From assembly GCA_021325385.1 (NCBI GenBank), contig JAJPHH010000153.1:1-33175 (forward strand): a stretch of DNA of 33,175 nucleotides, in the 5' to 3' direction. The stretch is from Alphaproteobacteria bacterium (GTDB lineage Bacteria; Pseudomonadota; Alphaproteobacteria; Rhizobiales; Beijerinckiaceae). The translations under genes were made by a program, and so were the position numbers. Below, one piece after another: positions 32,249 through 33,175 of this stretch (within the stretch, counting starts at the first letter, position 1; every line of letters starts with the position of its first letter). The notes beneath the pieces were generated by a model. The model searched no databases, was not told where the DNA came from, and saw only the letters and a list, made by a program, of their open reading frames with translations.

Positions 32249-33175
32249 TCAACCGATCAGCCGCTCGGTCTGTGCGTCGAACAAGCACGCTTTGGCCATG
32301 TCCAGCGCGAGCGGAATGGTTTCGCCGACCAGGGGCGCGTCGTCCGGATCGAACCGCGCGACAATCTCGCGCTCGCCGAGCCGCAAGCCAATCATCGTCT
32401 CGGCGCCGGTCGGCTCGACCAACTCGACCACCGCGTCGAGAGTCGCCGAGCCAGGCTTGGCCGCCGCGGCGTTGCGCGCCGGCGAAATATGCTCGGGCCT
32501 CACGCCCAGTACGACGTCGCCGTCGGTTCTGGCCTGACCGAGCGGCCGGGCGAGGGCGATTTTCGCGCGGGCGCCGTTCGGGGCGGCGATTTCGAGCGCA
32601 CGGCCGTCGCCATTGGCGACCTTGGCCGGGATGAAATTCATCGACGGCGACCCCATGAAGCCGGCGACGAACATGTTGGCCGGCCGATCGTAGACTTTGC
32701 GCGGCTCGTCGAATTGCTGCAATTCGCCGTGATGCATGACGGCGATGCGAGAGGCCAGCGTCATCGCCTCGACCTGATCATGCGTCACATAGATCGTCGT
32801 CTTGCCGACGCGCTGATGCAGGCGCTTGATCTCCGAGCGCATCTCGACGCGCAGTTTCGCGTCGAGATTGGACAAGGGTTCGTCGAACAGGAAGAGTTTA
32901 GGGTCGCGGACCAAGGCGCGACCCATGGCGACGCGTTGGCGCTGACCGCCAGACAGCTGCCCCGGCTTTCTTTTGAGCAGCGCCTCGATCTGCAGCAAGG
33001 CGGCGACGCGCTTGACCGCCTCGTCCTGCTCGGCCTTGGGCACGCCCCGGCTCTCCATGCCGAAGGTGATGTTCTGGCGCACCGTCATGGTCGGATAGAG
33101 CGCGTAGGACTGGAACACCATGGCGATGTCGCGGTCCTTGGGCGCGACGAAATTGACCAGCTTGCCGTCGATGCG
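32249..33175 (-). CDS. ABC transporter ATP-binding protein, sugar type (UgpC/MsmK-like), 5' end beyond window
   Basis: The energising subunit of a carbohydrate (CUT1) ABC importer. The visible part is about 308 residues. It runs into the window edge in frame with VNFVAPKDRDIAMVFQSYAL, where the Q-loop FQSYALYPTMTV is complete; Walker A lies outside. The signature LSGGQRQRVAMGRALVRDP, Walker B LFLFDEPLSNLD, the D-loop and the H-loop VTHDQVEAMTLA follow. The C-terminal TOBE domain (from about AGFMGSPSMNFIPA) includes VLGVRPEHISPA, typical of the UgpC/MalK/MsmK group. It precedes the SDR on the same strand, so uptake and oxidation of one sugar are likely coupled. Confidence 0.93.
   Translation of the reverse strand, partial: RIDGKLVNFVAPKDRDIAMVFQSYALYPTMTVRQNITFGMESRGVPKAEQDEAVKRVAALLQIEALLKRKPGQLSGGQRQRVAMGRALVRDPKLFLFDEPLSNLDAKLRVEMRSEIKRLHQRVGKTTIYVTHDQVEAMTLASRIAVMHHGELQQFDEPRKVYDRPANMFVAGFMGSPSMNFIPAKVANGDGRALEIAAPNGARAKIALARPLGQARTDGDVVLGVRPEHISPARNAAAAKPGSATLDAVVELVEPTGAETMIGLRLGEREIVARFDPDDAPLVGETIPLALDMAKACLFDAQTERLIG

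Overview
The window is GC-rich and densely coded. Several genes point to an alphaproteobacterium, probably of the order Hyphomicrobiales: a small heat-shock protein followed by a DUF1150 protein, SciP (DUF1153, the CtrA-antagonist family), a PodJ-like coiled-coil/Sel1 polarity protein, an ATGA-coupled thyA-folA pair, a DUF2852 protein and a UvrB with an N-terminal extension. The family placement (for example Beijerinckiaceae or Methylocystaceae) is a guess from general character only. I see no rRNA, tRNA, CRISPR array, transposase or phage gene.

Layout. 1-830: hsp20 and DUF1150, closed by a strong hairpin. 896-2260: a TetR regulator and a small DUF2852 membrane protein. Each is preceded by the same 19-bp palindrome, so this looks like a small self-contained regulon. 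2428-4236: a secreted Cys-rich protein, then thyA-folA for dTMP synthesis and folate recycling. 4279-6867: an EamA transporter, an SDR and a DUF924 protein. 6991-7517: a DUF6883 gene broken by one amber codon and coupled to an intact DUF4926 gene. 7613-10593: an inverted-repeat element, mnmA, sciP and an SDR. 10902-15356: a two-gene RND efflux operon without an outer-membrane channel gene. 15417-16749: a Phd-type antitoxin with an unusual N-terminal domain, a PIN toxin and an exported PAAR protein. 16798-19749: a lactate 2-monooxygenase-like flavoenzyme, then a metallo-beta-lactamase-fold and SnoaL-like pair divergent from an HxlR regulator. 19810-20390: a ParE/RHH-type toxin-antitoxin pair. 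20653-21748: a very large nested inverted repeat beside a frameshifted VOC gene. 21802-26567: uvrB, a cyclopropane-fatty-acid-synthase-like gene and a MerR regulator. 26831-30652: the PodJ-like giant protein. 30653-31294: a mosaic of nested palindromes. 31295-33175: an SDR of the sugar-dehydrogenase type and a sugar ABC ATPase that runs off the end.

Three themes stand out. First, there is a TetR operator pair that defines its own target. Second, near-consensus CtrA sites (TTAA-N7-TTAA with one mismatch) lie upstream of both sciP and the podJ-like gene, tying two parts of the window to the CtrA cell-cycle circuit. Third, at least four families of palindromic extragenic repeats fill most of the longer gaps, and broken genes lie near two of them. 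Toxin-antitoxin-like modules are frequent (15417-16403, 19810-20390, and possibly 6991-7517), as expected of an accessory region inside an otherwise housekeeping stretch. All functions are inferred from sequence reading alone; no database search was run.
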